Assembly: GCF_014651035.1 (NCBI RefSeq)
Contig: NZ_BMWC01000004.1
Location: 496,001 to 560,000 of the forward strand
Length of the DNA: 64,000 nt
Direction of reading: 5' to 3'
From: Streptomyces lomondensis
Lineage (GTDB): Bacteria > Actinomycetota > Actinomycetes > Streptomycetales > Streptomycetaceae
A program made the position numbers and the translations under genes. Positions 41,836 through 51,296 of the stretch are shown here, in pieces (the stretch's first letter is position 1; each line of letters starts with the position of its first letter). The notes below the pieces were generated by a model. That model did not search any database, was not told the origin of the DNA, and was given only the letters and a program-made list of their open reading frames with translations.

Positions 41836-43119
41836 ATGCCGTCCGCCGACACGCCCCCGCCGGGCTGCCCCGCCCACACCGGCCGCCGTTCGTTCGTGAA
41901 GACGGCCCTGGGCGCCGGAGCCGCCGGAGCAGCCGGAGCCGTGCTGGCCGGAGGCGGGTACGCGCTCGCCGGGAGCGGCGGCGGTACGGCCCGGGCGGCC
42001 GAAGGGGCGGACGCCGGCCCGGTGGCCTTCCACGGCACCCATCAGGCCGGGATCCTCACCCCGCAGCAGGCGGCCGCGGCCTTCGTCTCCTTCGACGTCA
42101 TCGCCGACGACCGCAAGGAACTCGCCGAGCTGCTGCGGACGTTGACACAGCGGGCCCGGTTCCTCACCTCCGGCGGCACCCCCACCGACCTGGGCGTCGG
42201 CGCCCCGCCCTCGGACAACGGCATCCTCGGCCCGGTCGTCCCCGCCGACGCGCTCACCGTCACCGTCGGCGTCGGCGCCTCCCTCTTCGACGACCGCTAC
42301 GGACTCGCCAAGGCCCGGCCGCGCCGGCTCACGCCCATGCGGACGTTCCCCAACGACAACCTGAACCCCGCCGAGTGCCACGGCGACCTGTCACTCCAGA
42401 TCTGCGCGGCCCGGCAGGACACCGTCCTGCACGCGCTGCGCGACATCGCCAAGCACACCCGGGGCGCGATGCAGATCCGGTGGCGCGTCGACGGCTTCCA
42501 GAACGTGCCCCGGCCCAGCGGAACCCAGCGCAACCTGCTGGGCTTCAAGGACGGCATAGCCAATCCGGACGTCGCGTCGGCCCGGGAGATGGACCGCCTC
42601 GTGTGGGTCGGGGACGGGCAGGGCGAGCCCGCCTGGGCGACCGGCGGCAGCTACCAGGTCATCCGGATCATCCGGATGCTCGTCGAGTTCTGGGACCGGG
42701 TCTCGCTGAACGAGCAGGAGCTGATGTTCGGCCGGCGCAAGGACACCGGCGCCCCGCTGGACGGTACCAAGGAGACCGACAGCCCCGACTACGCCAAGGA
42801 CCCGCACGGCACGGCCATCCCGCTCGACGCGCACATCCGCCTCGCCAACCCGCGCACCGCGGCGACCGACACCTCCCGCATCCTGCGCCGGGGCTACAAC
42901 TACGACCGGGGCGTCGACACCGTCGGCAACCTCGACATGGGCCTGGTCTTCTGCTGCTACCAGCAGGACGTACGGCGCCAGTTCGAGGCCACGCAGACCC
43001 GGCTGATCGACGAACCCCTGGTCGACTACATCTCCCCGACCGGCGGCGGCTACTTCTTCGCGCTGCCCGGCGTGCGGGACTCCTCCGACTGGTTCGGCCG
43101 GGGACTGCTCTCGGCGTGA
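41836..43119 (+). CDS. efeB: EfeB, Tat-exported DyP-type deferrochelatase/peroxidase
   Basis: 427 aa from the ATG at 41836 (GAAGGGAA upstream); a GTG at 41785 with AGGAAG would overlap the upstream stop by 4 bp and is a fair alternative. The leader GRRSFVKTALGAGAAGAAGA is a twin-arginine signal. The DyP-peroxidase GxxDG motif appears as GFKDGIANP and the haem-binding histidine region around LDAHIRLANPRT; the distal segment RRGYNYDRG is conserved in EfeB. It oxidises iron or strips it from haem outside the membrane for the EfeUO protein. Same operon as the fusion gene. Confidence 0.92.
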   Translation: MPSADTPPPGCPAHTGRRSFVKTALGAGAAGAAGAVLAGGGYALAGSGGGTARAAEGADAGPVAFHGTHQAGILTPQQAAAAFVSFDVIADDRKELAELLRTLTQRARFLTSGGTPTDLGVGAPPSDNGILGPVVPADALTVTVGVGASLFDDRYGLAKARPRRLTPMRTFPNDNLNPAECHGDLSLQICAARQDTVLHALRDIAKHTRGAMQIRWRVDGFQNVPRPSGTQRNLLGFKDGIANPDVASAREMDRLVWVGDGQGEPAWATGGSYQVIRIIRMLVEFWDRVSLNEQELMFGRRKDTGAPLDGTKETDSPDYAKDPHGTAIPLDAHIRLANPRTAATDTSRILRRGYNYDRGVDTVGNLDMGLVFCCYQQDVRRQFEATQTRLIDEPLVDYISPTGGGYFFALPGVRDSSDWFGRGLLSA

Positions 43120-43141
43120 AGTCCCGTCCGTGTCAGAAGTG

Positions 43142-43199
43142 TTGACCGGACACTGAAAGCGTTTTAACTTCCCCTCACCGAACACGCCGAGGTGAGGGG
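43142..43199 (+). promoter_or_regulatory. promoter, LacI-type box and leader hairpin of the Lpl-type operon
   Basis: TTGACC (43142-43147) and TAACTT (43165-43170) are separated by 17 bp. The spacer ends in GAAAGCGTTT (43155-43164), a LacI-type half-palindromic box, so a repressor would cover the -10 region. Directly after, CCCCTCACC (43171-43179) pairs perfectly with GGTGAGGGG (43191-43199), whose right arm overlaps the ribosome site GAGGGGGAG of the first permease. If transcription starts within the left arm, the hairpin would only partly form in RNA. Confidence 0.6.
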
Positions 43200-43204
43200 G
43201 AGCC

Positions 43205-44176
43205 GTGGCAACTGCCTTACGGGAACCAGCAGGTGTGAAGGGGGTGGACCCGGATCGCCGTCGCCCCGCAAGGATGAAGCGCCCGCGTAAAGGTTTTCAG
43301 AGCCGGACGCTGTTCCTGCTCATGCTGCCCGGTCTCGCCTACTTCCTGCTCTTCCACTACGGCGCCCTCGTCGGCAACGTCATCGCGTTCAAGGAGTACG
43401 TGCCGTTCGACGGCCTGTGGGGCAGCCCCTGGGTGGGCCTGGGCAACTTCCAGCGCATGTTCGAGGACGCGGCGTTCTGGGACTCGGTCCTCAACACCCT
43501 CTGGATCGCCGTCCTCCAGCTGGTCTTCTACTTCCCGGTGCCGCTCGGCCTCGCCCTGCTGCTGCACACGCTCACCTGGTCGTCGGTGCGCCGGTTCGTG
43601 CAGTCGGTGGCGTATCTCCCGCACTTCATCTCGTGGGTGATCGTCGTCGCGCTCTTCCAGCAGGTGCTCGGGGACACCGGCCTGCTCAACAGCGGCCTGA
43701 GCGGGGCCGGTCTGCACACCGTCGACATCATCGGCAACCCGGACGCGTTCAAGCCGCTCGTCGTCGCCCAGGTCATCTGGAAGGACGCCGGCTGGGGCAC
43801 GATCATCTTCCTCGCCGCGCTCGCCCAGGTCGACGAGCAGCAGTACGAGGCGGCCGCCATCGACGGCGCCGGACCCTGGCGCCGCTTCTGGCACGTCACC
43901 CTGCCCGCCATCCGCCCGGTGATCGTGCTGCTGCTCATCATGCGGCTCGGCGACATCCTCTCCGTCGGCTTCGAGCAGATGCTGCTGCAACGCGACGCCG
44001 TCGGACCGGAGACCGCCGAGGTCATCGACACCTTCGTCTACTACCAGGGCATCGTCGGCGGCGACTACGGCTTCGCGGCCGCAGCGGGCCTGTTCAAGGG
44101 GCTCGTCGGCGCCCTGCTCGTCTACGCGGCCAACAAGGTCGCCCACCGCCTCGGCGAACAGGGGGTCTACAAGTGA
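43205..44176 (+). CDS. ABC sugar transporter permease, LplB type
   Basis: 323 aa from a GTG. It has a ~30-residue basic cytoplasmic tail, then six helices beginning LFLLMLPGLAYFLLFHYGAL. The FHYGALVGNVIAFKEY region and the EAA loop YEAAAIDGAGPWRRFWHVTL are typical of the LplB subfamily, whose members import complex oligosaccharides such as rhamnogalacturonan-type fragments. It overlaps the next permease by 4 bp (GTGA). First gene of a permease-permease-binding protein-LacI-DUF2264 row. Confidence 0.9.
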   Translation: MATALREPAGVKGVDPDRRRPARMKRPRKGFQSRTLFLLMLPGLAYFLLFHYGALVGNVIAFKEYVPFDGLWGSPWVGLGNFQRMFEDAAFWDSVLNTLWIAVLQLVFYFPVPLGLALLLHTLTWSSVRRFVQSVAYLPHFISWVIVVALFQQVLGDTGLLNSGLSGAGLHTVDIIGNPDAFKPLVVAQVIWKDAGWGTIIFLAALAQVDEQQYEAAAIDGAGPWRRFWHVTLPAIRPVIVLLLIMRLGDILSVGFEQMLLQRDAVGPETAEVIDTFVYYQGIVGGDYGFAAAAGLFKGLVGALLVYAANKVAHRLGEQGVYK

Positions 44177-45060
44177 GCGCGTCCGCCCGGCCCGGCTGGA
44201 TGGAGAAGCCCCGGCCGCTCACCCAGGCCGCCAAGGCCCTCGCGCTGGCCACGGTCGTCCTGCTGGTGTGCGTGCCGTTCCTGGTGATCGTGTCGACCTC
44301 CCTGGCCTCCACCCAGGAGGTCGTCGACAACGGCGGCTGGGTGCTGTGGCCCACGGAGCCCACACTCGACGCCTACCGCGACATCTTCGACGGCGGCATC
44401 GTCACCCACGCCCTCGGTGTGAGTGCCGGGGTGACGATCGTGGGCACCCTGCTCAGCCTCGCCTGCACCGTGACCCTGGCCTACGCGCTGTCCCGCCCGG
44501 GCGTCCTCGGCGGCAGGCCCGTCCTGCTGCTGGTGCTGTTCACGTTCCTCTTCCCGCCCGGCATGATCCCGAGCTTCCTGCTCGTCAAGGAACTCGGCCT
44601 GCTCGACTCGTACGCCTCGCTCGTGCTGCCCGTCCTGGTCAACGTGTTCAACCTGGTCGTGCTGCGCGGCTTCTTCCAGTCCGTCCCCGAGGAGCTGTAC
44701 GAGGCGGCCCGGCTGGACGGGGCGGGGGACTGGCGGGTGCTGGTGTCGGTGGTGCTGCCGCTGTCCAAGGCCGCGCTCGCCGTCGTCGGCCTGTTCTACG
44801 CCGTCGCCTACTGGAACTCCTGGTTCTACGCCTCGCTGTACCTGGAGAGCGAGCACTGGCCGCTCCAGCAGGTGCTGCGCACCTATGTGGTGGCCGGTGC
44901 CGGGCTCACCGACGCGACCACCGGCGAGGCCACCGTCACCGCTCCGCAGACCGTGCAGATGGCGGTGCTCGTGATAGCCACCGTGCCGATCCTGCTCGTC
45001 TACCCCTTCCTGCAGAAGTACTTCACCAAGGGCGTGCTCACCGGCGCCATCAAGAGCTGA
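44173..45060 (+). CDS. ABC sugar transporter permease, LplC type
   Basis: 295 aa from a GTG overlapping the LplB stop. Six helices; FLFPPGMIPSFLLVKELGLL and the EAA loop ELYEAARLDGAGDWRVLVSV followed by VLPLSKAALAVVGLFYAVAY are characteristic of LplC subunits, as is the end FTKGVLTGAIKS. It pairs with the preceding permease to form the channel. The binding protein gene begins 17 bp later. Confidence 0.9.
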   Translation: MSASARPGWMEKPRPLTQAAKALALATVVLLVCVPFLVIVSTSLASTQEVVDNGGWVLWPTEPTLDAYRDIFDGGIVTHALGVSAGVTIVGTLLSLACTVTLAYALSRPGVLGGRPVLLLVLFTFLFPPGMIPSFLLVKELGLLDSYASLVLPVLVNVFNLVVLRGFFQSVPEELYEAARLDGAGDWRVLVSVVLPLSKAALAVVGLFYAVAYWNSWFYASLYLESEHWPLQQVLRTYVVAGAGLTDATTGEATVTAPQTVQMAVLVIATVPILLVYPFLQKYFTKGVLTGAIKS

Positions 45061-45077
45061 CACGAGGTGGTTCACCC

Positions 45078-46727
45078 ATGCCCCGCATGTCCCGACGCAC
45101 CCTCCTGCGCTCCATGGCGGTGGGCGGCGCCGCCGTCTCCGTCCCCGGTCTGCTGACCGCCTGCTCCTCGGAGTCCGACGACGGCGACGTCTCCAACGCC
45201 GGGAAGAAGCTGGCCCCCTGGCCGGCCTACAGGCCCGCCACCGGTCCGAAGCCGGACCTCCCTCCGACCGAAGAGGGCGTCCAGGCCGGTTACACCTCCT
45301 ACCCCTCCGACCTGGTCAAGTCGGTCTCCCGCACCCCGGGCGACGGCTCCACCGTCCGCGTCATGACCGTCTCCTTCGGCACACCGCCCAAGCCCGCCTC
45401 GCAGAACCGCTTCTGGGCGGCCGTCGAGAAGGCCATCGGCGTGAAGATCGAGTACACGGTCATCTCCCAGGCCGACTACCAGAAGAAGATGGCGACCGTC
45501 ATGGCCGGGGACGCCGACGCCCTGCCCGACATCATCAACCTGTTCTCCGGCTTCACCCTGCCCCGCGAGGCGCAGTTCGTGCAGCGCCGCGCCCAGGACC
45601 TCACGCCGTACCTGTCGGGCGACGCCATCACCGACTACCCCAACCTCGCGGGCATCCCCACCCACGCCTGGCGCGACATGGGCCGCATCGGCGGACGCAT
45701 CTACGGCATCCCCCTGGAGCGCCCGCTGCCCGGCTCGACCCTCTGGATCAACCAGGACCTGTTCGCCGGCGCGGGCATGAAGGAGGGCTGGACCGCCGAG
45801 GACTTCACGGCCGTGGCCCGGCGGGGCACCCGGGGCAAGACGTACATGCTGGGGGCCGCCAACGGGTCCCTGTTCGGCAACGGCTACCACTCCGCCGCCC
45901 ACAACGCGCCCCAGCGCTGGGCCGTCACCAAGGACGGCACCTTCCTGTCGTCCGCCGCCGACGAACGCTACAAGGCGTCCATCGCCTTCCAGGCCCAGCT
46001 GAGGAAGAACGGCTCCTACCACCCCGACGCCACGTCCATCTCGCAGATCGACCTGACGACCCTCTACTACAACGGCACCGTCGGCTCCATGCAGGACGGC
46101 TTCGGCGCCTACCTGCCCAAGTACCGGGAGTCCAAGGGCAAGATGAGCCCCGCCGCGGCCCTCCCGTACAGCGTCGGTGGCGAACCCGGCGGCATCGTCG
46201 CCGCCCGCCGCTCCTTCGGCTACACCGTCCTGAAGCAGGCGAAGAAGGAGCGCATCGAGCTGCTGCTGCGCATCCTCGACTACCTCGCCGCGCCCTTCGG
46301 CAGCGAGGAGTGGGAACTCGTCCACTACGGCGTCGAGGGCGTCCACTTCACCCGCGCCAAGGACGGCTCACCCGAGTTCACCAAGCTCGGCGAGGTGGAG
46401 AACAACACCAACCTGCCGCTGAAGTACCTCGCCGAAGGCCCCCAGGTGCTGTTCGTGCCCGGCATGCCCGACGCCGTGCGCGCCCTGCACGCCTGGCAGC
46501 GCAAGGTCGTCCCGCACGCCATCCGCGACGCCTCCTTCGGCCTCCAGTCCGCGACGAACAACTCCCAGGGCGCCACCCTCAAGGCCTTCCTGGACGACAC
46601 CGTCACGGGGATCATCGCCGGACGCCTGCCGCTGTCCGAGTGGGACGCGACGGTGCAGAAGTGGCGCAGCCGGGGCGGCGACAGAATGGCCGAGGAGTAC
46701 GCGAAGGACTACGCGGCCAACACCTGA
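45078..46727 (+). CDS. extracellular solute-binding lipoprotein, LplA type
   Basis: 549 aa, the longer size usual for LplA. A Tat-like leader (RMSRRTLLRSMAVGGAAVSV) ends in the lipobox LTAC (residue ~28). The mature domain shows FWAAVEKAIGVKIEYTVIS, PDIINLFSGF and IYGIPLERPLPGSTLWINQD, matching oligosaccharide-binding proteins of this subfamily. It delivers the sugar to the LplB/LplC pair. The LacI gene follows 32 bp downstream. Confidence 0.9.
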   Translation: MPRMSRRTLLRSMAVGGAAVSVPGLLTACSSESDDGDVSNAGKKLAPWPAYRPATGPKPDLPPTEEGVQAGYTSYPSDLVKSVSRTPGDGSTVRVMTVSFGTPPKPASQNRFWAAVEKAIGVKIEYTVISQADYQKKMATVMAGDADALPDIINLFSGFTLPREAQFVQRRAQDLTPYLSGDAITDYPNLAGIPTHAWRDMGRIGGRIYGIPLERPLPGSTLWINQDLFAGAGMKEGWTAEDFTAVARRGTRGKTYMLGAANGSLFGNGYHSAAHNAPQRWAVTKDGTFLSSAADERYKASIAFQAQLRKNGSYHPDATSISQIDLTTLYYNGTVGSMQDGFGAYLPKYRESKGKMSPAAALPYSVGGEPGGIVAARRSFGYTVLKQAKKERIELLLRILDYLAAPFGSEEWELVHYGVEGVHFTRAKDGSPEFTKLGEVENNTNLPLKYLAEGPQVLFVPGMPDAVRALHAWQRKVVPHAIRDASFGLQSATNNSQGATLKAFLDDTVTGIIAGRLPLSEWDATVQKWRSRGGDRMAEEYAKDYAANT

Positions 46728-46759
46728 ACAGCGGTGGGGCGGAAGAGGGGATGCGGGGG

Positions 46760-47827
46760 ATGGGGAACGACATGGTGTCCAAGGGACGGGTCACGATCCG
46801 CGAGGTCGCCGAGCGGGCGGGCGTGTCCACGGCCACCGCCTCCCGCGCGCTCAGCGGCAACCACCCGGTGCCCGCGGCGACGCGGGCCCGGGTCCTGCGC
46901 GCGGCCCGCGACCTGGACTACGTGGCCAACGCGCACGCCCGCGCCCTGGTCGGCGGCGGCCGCAAGATGGCCGCCGTCGTGGTCCGCCAGGTCACCAGCC
47001 CCTTCTACGCCCAGGTCGCCGAGGGCGTGGAGGCGGAGGCCGCCGACCGCGGCTGGCTCTGCGTGGTCGGCGCCACCGGCGGCGACGCCCAGCGCGAGAT
47101 GGAGTTCGTGCAGCTCATGCGGGAGGAGGGCGCCCGGCTGGTGATCCTCGTCGGCGGGGTCGTCGAGGACGACGCCTACCGCGAGCGCGTCGCCCACTAC
47201 GCCCACGCCCTGGACTCCTCCGGCGCCCGGCTCGTCCTCTGCGGCCGGCCCGCGCCCGACCCCGACATCCCCGCGCTGGTCGTGGAGTTCGACAATGAGG
47301 CCGGAGCCCGCGCCGTCACCGGCCATCTGCTCTCGGCCGGGCACCGCCGGATCGTCTTCCTCGGCGGGCTGCCCGGCAACACCGCCCTCGACGCCCGCGT
47401 GGCCGGCTACCGGGCCGCCCTCGCCGAGCACGGGCTGCCGCCCGAGGCCGCGCACGTCGTCGACTGCGGACTCGGCCGCGCCGCCGGCCATCGCGCCATG
47501 ACCGAACTCCTGAAGCGCACACGGGAGTTCACGGCTGTCTTCGCCGGGGACGACATGGTCGCCGCAGGTGCCCTGCGCGCGATCGCCGACGCGGGGCTGA
47601 GCGTCCCCGGGGACATCTCCGTCGTCGGCTACAACGACATCCCGCTCGCCGAGGACTTCAACCCGCCGCTCACCACCGTCCGCACCCCCGCCGAAGAACT
47701 CGGCCGCGCGGCCGTGCGCATCGCGCTGCGCGACCCCGAGCACGCCGCCGGGGCCCACCACCTGCTCGGCACCCACATCGTCGTCCGCGACAGCGTCGGC
47801 GCGCCCCCGCCCGGGCGTGCCCTGTGA
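46760..47827 (+). CDS. LacI family regulator of the Lpl-type/DUF2264 locus
   Basis: 355 aa. Three in-frame ATGs (46751, 46760, 46772) are possible; 46760 is chosen because GAGGGG sits at a usable distance. The HTH is VTIREVAERAGVSTATASRA, the hinge DLDYVANAHARALVGGGRKM, and the sensor domain ends GYNDIPLAEDFNPPLTTVRT. It is embedded in the operon it presumably represses through the GAAAGCGTTT box at 43155; a related box precedes the operon at 56915. Confidence 0.9.
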   Translation: MGNDMVSKGRVTIREVAERAGVSTATASRALSGNHPVPAATRARVLRAARDLDYVANAHARALVGGGRKMAAVVVRQVTSPFYAQVAEGVEAEAADRGWLCVVGATGGDAQREMEFVQLMREEGARLVILVGGVVEDDAYRERVAHYAHALDSSGARLVLCGRPAPDPDIPALVVEFDNEAGARAVTGHLLSAGHRRIVFLGGLPGNTALDARVAGYRAALAEHGLPPEAAHVVDCGLGRAAGHRAMTELLKRTREFTAVFAGDDMVAAGALRAIADAGLSVPGDISVVGYNDIPLAEDFNPPLTTVRTPAEELGRAAVRIALRDPEHAAGAHHLLGTHIVVRDSVGAPPPGRAL

Positions 47828-47849
47828 CCAACGGAGGAACCGCACCCGC

Positions 47850-49796
47850 ATGAGCGCGCCGCACGTGTCGCTCCCCGACCCGACGCACCTCCCCAACCTC
47901 CCCAACCTGCCCCACCTGCCACCCGCCGACCCGCTGACCTCGCCGGTCACCGGCTGGACCCGCGCCCACTGGGAGGCCGTCGCCGACCGCCTCCTCGACG
48001 CGCTCACGCCGTACGCGTCCCCGGGCCTCGCCCAGTACCGGCTCCCCGGGCCGCCCAGCCACTCCGGGCCCTGGTCGGACGGGTTGGAGGGCTTCGCCCG
48101 CTCCTTCCTGCTGGCCGCCTTCCGCATCGCCGGGTCGGGCGGACAGCGGCCCGACCTGATCGAGCGGTACGCGGCCGGGCTCGCGTCCGGCACCGACCCG
48201 CACAGCCCCGACCGCTGGCCGCCCATCACCGACCGGGGCCAGCCCATGGTCGAGGCCGCCTCCCTCGCGATCGCCCTGCACGAGACCCGCCCCTGGATCT
48301 GGGACCGGCTCGACGACCGCGTACGGCAGCGGATCGCCGACTGGCTGGGCGGCTTCGTCGGAGCCGTCGTCAACGACTCCAACTGGCGGCTGTTCCAGGT
48401 CATCACCGAGGAGTTCCTCGCCTCCGTCGGCGCCCCGCACAGCCGCTCCGAGATCGACGCGGGCCTGGCACGCCTGGAGGACTGGTACCGGGGCGACGGC
48501 TGGTACACCGACGGCGACGGCCGCAAGTTCGACTACTACAACGCCTGGGCCCTGCACCTGTATCCGGTCCTGTGGGCCCGCATCGCCGGGCCGCGCGCCG
48601 ACCCCGGCCTGGTCGCCGGGCACCGGGCACGCCTGCGGTCGTTCCTCCACGACCACCAGCACTTCTTCGGCGCCGACGGCGCCCCGGTCCACCAGGGCCG
48701 CTCCCTCACCTACCGGTTCGCCACGACCGCGCCCCTGTGGGCGGGTGCCCTCGCCGACGCCACCCCGCTGCCACCCGGCCGCACCCGCCGCCTGGCCTCC
48801 GGCGCGCTGAAGCACTTCGCCGAGCGGGGCGTCCCCGACGAGCGGGGGCTGCTCACCCTCGGCTGGTACGGGCCCTTCCTCCCGGTCGTCCAGCGGTACT
48901 CGGGCCCCGCCTCCCCGTACTGGGCGAGCAAGGCCTTCCTCGGCCTGCTGCTGCCCGCCGACCACCCCGTGTGGACCGCGCCCGAGGAACCCGGCCCGGT
49001 CGAGACGGGCGACGTACGCCGCGCGTTACCGGCCCCGGGCTGGCTGCTGCACTCCACGGCGGCCGACGGGATCGTACGGCTCGTCAACCACGGCAGCGAC
49101 CGCCTGCCACCGCCTCCCGCGAAAGCCGACGACAGCCCGCACTACGCCCGGTTCGCCTACTCCAGCGCGACGGCCCCCGAGACACCGGCGGACCTGGCCC
49201 CCGACAACCACATCGCCCTGCTCGCCCCCGACGGCACACCCAGCCCGCGCGGCCGCATCCACCCCCTCGGAGTCGAGGGCGGCCGGGCCGCCTCCTGGCA
49301 CCGGGCCGTGCTCCCGGGCGGCGGCGAAGGGCACCGCATCGAGACCGTCAGCGTGGTGCACGGCCCCTGGGAGGTGCGGGTGCACCGCGTCGACGCGCCG
49401 CCCGGCACGCCCGTGCGCGAGGGCGGCTGGGCCGTCGCCGACGACTCCGGGACGCCGTCCGCCCGGACCGGCCCCGGCTGGGCGCTGGCCCGCCGCGCGG
49501 ACGGGCTGACCAGCACGCTCGTCGCCCTGCACGGATGGCAGGACGCCGGGACGGCGGTGGCCCACGCCGTCGGCACCAACGCCTGCGGCCACCGCTCGGC
49601 GACCCCGTACCTCACCCTGCCCGCCCACCCGGGCGGCACCCTCCTCCTGGTGACCCTCGTCGTGCTGAGCGCCGACGCGGAGGTGAACGACGGCGACCCG
49701 CACGCGCGAGGTTCAGGAACGCGCGTACGGGTCGCCGCGGCCGGTGAGGTGGAGATCCGCTTCCCGGACGGCACCCGGGAGCGGGTGCCGCGATGA
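47850..49796 (+). CDS. DUF2264 domain protein
   Basis: 648 aa; the ATG follows GGAGGAAC. After a Leu/Pro/Asn repeat (HLPNLPNLPHLP) near the N-terminus, residues ~40-400 match the DUF2264 family: SHSGPWSDGLEGFARSFLLA, GWYTDGDGRKFDYYNAWALH and LGWYGPFLPVVQRYSGPASP. The domain is thought to be an (alpha/alpha)-barrel with a C-terminal beta-rich part, so an uncharacterised glycoside-processing enzyme is likely. No signal peptide. It closes the Lpl-type row and is convergent with tctA, 5 bp between stops. Confidence 0.85.
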   Translation: MSAPHVSLPDPTHLPNLPNLPHLPPADPLTSPVTGWTRAHWEAVADRLLDALTPYASPGLAQYRLPGPPSHSGPWSDGLEGFARSFLLAAFRIAGSGGQRPDLIERYAAGLASGTDPHSPDRWPPITDRGQPMVEAASLAIALHETRPWIWDRLDDRVRQRIADWLGGFVGAVVNDSNWRLFQVITEEFLASVGAPHSRSEIDAGLARLEDWYRGDGWYTDGDGRKFDYYNAWALHLYPVLWARIAGPRADPGLVAGHRARLRSFLHDHQHFFGADGAPVHQGRSLTYRFATTAPLWAGALADATPLPPGRTRRLASGALKHFAERGVPDERGLLTLGWYGPFLPVVQRYSGPASPYWASKAFLGLLLPADHPVWTAPEEPGPVETGDVRRALPAPGWLLHSTAADGIVRLVNHGSDRLPPPPAKADDSPHYARFAYSSATAPETPADLAPDNHIALLAPDGTPSPRGRIHPLGVEGGRAASWHRAVLPGGGEGHRIETVSVVHGPWEVRVHRVDAPPGTPVREGGWAVADDSGTPSARTGPGWALARRADGLTSTLVALHGWQDAGTAVAHAVGTNACGHRSATPYLTLPAHPGGTLLLVTLVVLSADAEVNDGDPHARGSGTRVRVAAAGEVEIRFPDGTRERVPR

Positions 49797-49801
49797 GCCG
49801 G

Positions 49802-51295
49802 TCAGGCCGCGGCGCGGCTCCGCGTCACCGCCTTCTTCAGCAGCGGCCAGGCCAGCAGCAGCACGATCACCGCGTACACGATCACCGCGAACGGCGTGTT
49901 GACCAGCCCCGTGACGCTGCCGTCGCTGATCTGCAGCGCACGCCGCAGCTGCTGCTCGGCGTTCGGGCCGAGGATCACGCCGATGACCGCGGGCAGCACC
50001 GGCAGGCCGTAGCGGCGCATGCCGAACCCGATCAGGCCGATGACCAGCAGGATCACCAGGTCGATCACCTCGCCGCCCACCGCGTACGCGCCGACCGCCG
50101 CGAAGAACAGGATCCCGGCGTACAGGTACGGCCGCGGGATCCGCAGCAGCTTCGCCCACACCGGCGCCAGCGGCAGGTTGAGCGCGAGCAGCAGCACCAT
50201 GCCGACGAACAGGGAGGCGATCAGGCCCCACACCAGGTCCGGTTCGCGCTCGAAGAGGAGCGGGCCGGGCTGGATGCCGTACTGCTGGAAGGCGGCCAGC
50301 ATCACGGCCGCGACCGCCGTGGTCGGCAGGCCCAGGGTCAGCATCGACACCAGCGTGCCCGCCGCCGAGGCCGACGCCGCCGACTCCGGCCCCGCCACGC
50401 CCTCGATGGCGCCCTTGCCCCACTCGTCCTTGTGCTTCGACAGGCGCTTCTCCGTCACGTACGACAGGAAGGTCGGGATCTCCGCGCCGCCCGCCGGGAT
50501 CGCGCCGAAGGGGAAGCCGATGAACGGGCCGCGCAGCCACGACTTCCAGGTCCGGTTCACATCCCCGCGCCCCAGCCACGGCCGGCCCACCGGGATCGGC
50601 TCCGGCGGCCTGCGCCGAAGATGGGCGGCGACCCACAGGGCCTCGCCGATCGCGAAGAGACCGACCGCGACGATCACCACGTCGATGCCGTCGGCCAGTT
50701 GGAGCGAGCCGAATGTCAGGCGCTGCTGCCCGGTCATCTGGTCCAGGCCCACCAGGCCGAGCGTCAGGCCGATCAGCAGGGACGCCATGCCCCGGACCCG
50801 GGACGACCCCAGGACCGACGTCACGGCGATGAACGCCAGCACCATGATGGCGAAGTAGTCCGGCGCGCCGATGTCCACGGCCAGCTCGGCGACCGTCGGC
50901 GCCAGCGCGACCAGCAGGATCGTGCCGACCATGCCGCCCGCGAAGTGACCGATCGCGGCGGCCGCCAGGGCCTGGGCGCCGCGCCCGGACTTGGCCATCG
51001 GGTTGCCCTCCATGGCCGCCACCACCGCGGCGCTCTCACCGGGTGTGTTGAGCAGGATGGAGGTGGTGGAGCCGCCGAACATCGCGCCGTAGTAGATACC
51101 GGCGAACATGATGAACGCGCCGATCGGGTCGAGCCCGTACGTCACCGGCAGCAGCAGCGCGACCGCCATCGCCGGGCCGATGCCGGGCAGCACGCCGATC
51201 GCCGTGCCGAGCAGGACGCCGATCGCGGCCCAGAGCAGGTTGATCGGGGTGAGGGCCGTACCGAAGCCGTCCAGAAGGGAGTTGAGGGCGTTCAT
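49802..51295 (-). CDS. tctA: tripartite tricarboxylate transporter large membrane subunit TctA
   Basis: 497 aa with about 12 helices. LLGTAIGVLPGIGPAMAVAL and IYYGAMFGGSTTSILLNTPG ESAAVV near the N-terminus are the TctA signatures, repeated in the second half as FGAIPAGGAEIPTFLSYVTE and STLGLP-type loop LTLGLPTTAVAAV. It is the permease of a binding-protein-dependent secondary carrier for citrate-like carboxylates. It lies last in the tctC-tctB-tctA order; its start is 1 bp from the tctB stop. Confidence 0.93.
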   Translation of the reverse strand: MNALNSLLDGFGTALTPINLLWAAIGVLLGTAIGVLPGIGPAMAVALLLPVTYGLDPIGAFIMFAGIYYGAMFGGSTTSILLNTPGESAAVVAAMEGNPMAKSGRGAQALAAAAIGHFAGGMVGTILLVALAPTVAELAVDIGAPDYFAIMVLAFIAVTSVLGSSRVRGMASLLIGLTLGLVGLDQMTGQQRLTFGSLQLADGIDVVIVAVGLFAIGEALWVAAHLRRRPPEPIPVGRPWLGRGDVNRTWKSWLRGPFIGFPFGAIPAGGAEIPTFLSYVTEKRLSKHKDEWGKGAIEGVAGPESAASASAAGTLVSMLTLGLPTTAVAAVMLAAFQQYGIQPGPLLFEREPDLVWGLIASLFVGMVLLLALNLPLAPVWAKLLRIPRPYLYAGILFFAAVGAYAVGGEVIDLVILLVIGLIGFGMRRYGLPVLPAVIGVILGPNAEQQLRRALQISDGSVTGLVNTPFAVIVYAVIVLLLAWPLLKKAVTRSRAAA

Positions 51296-51296
51296 G

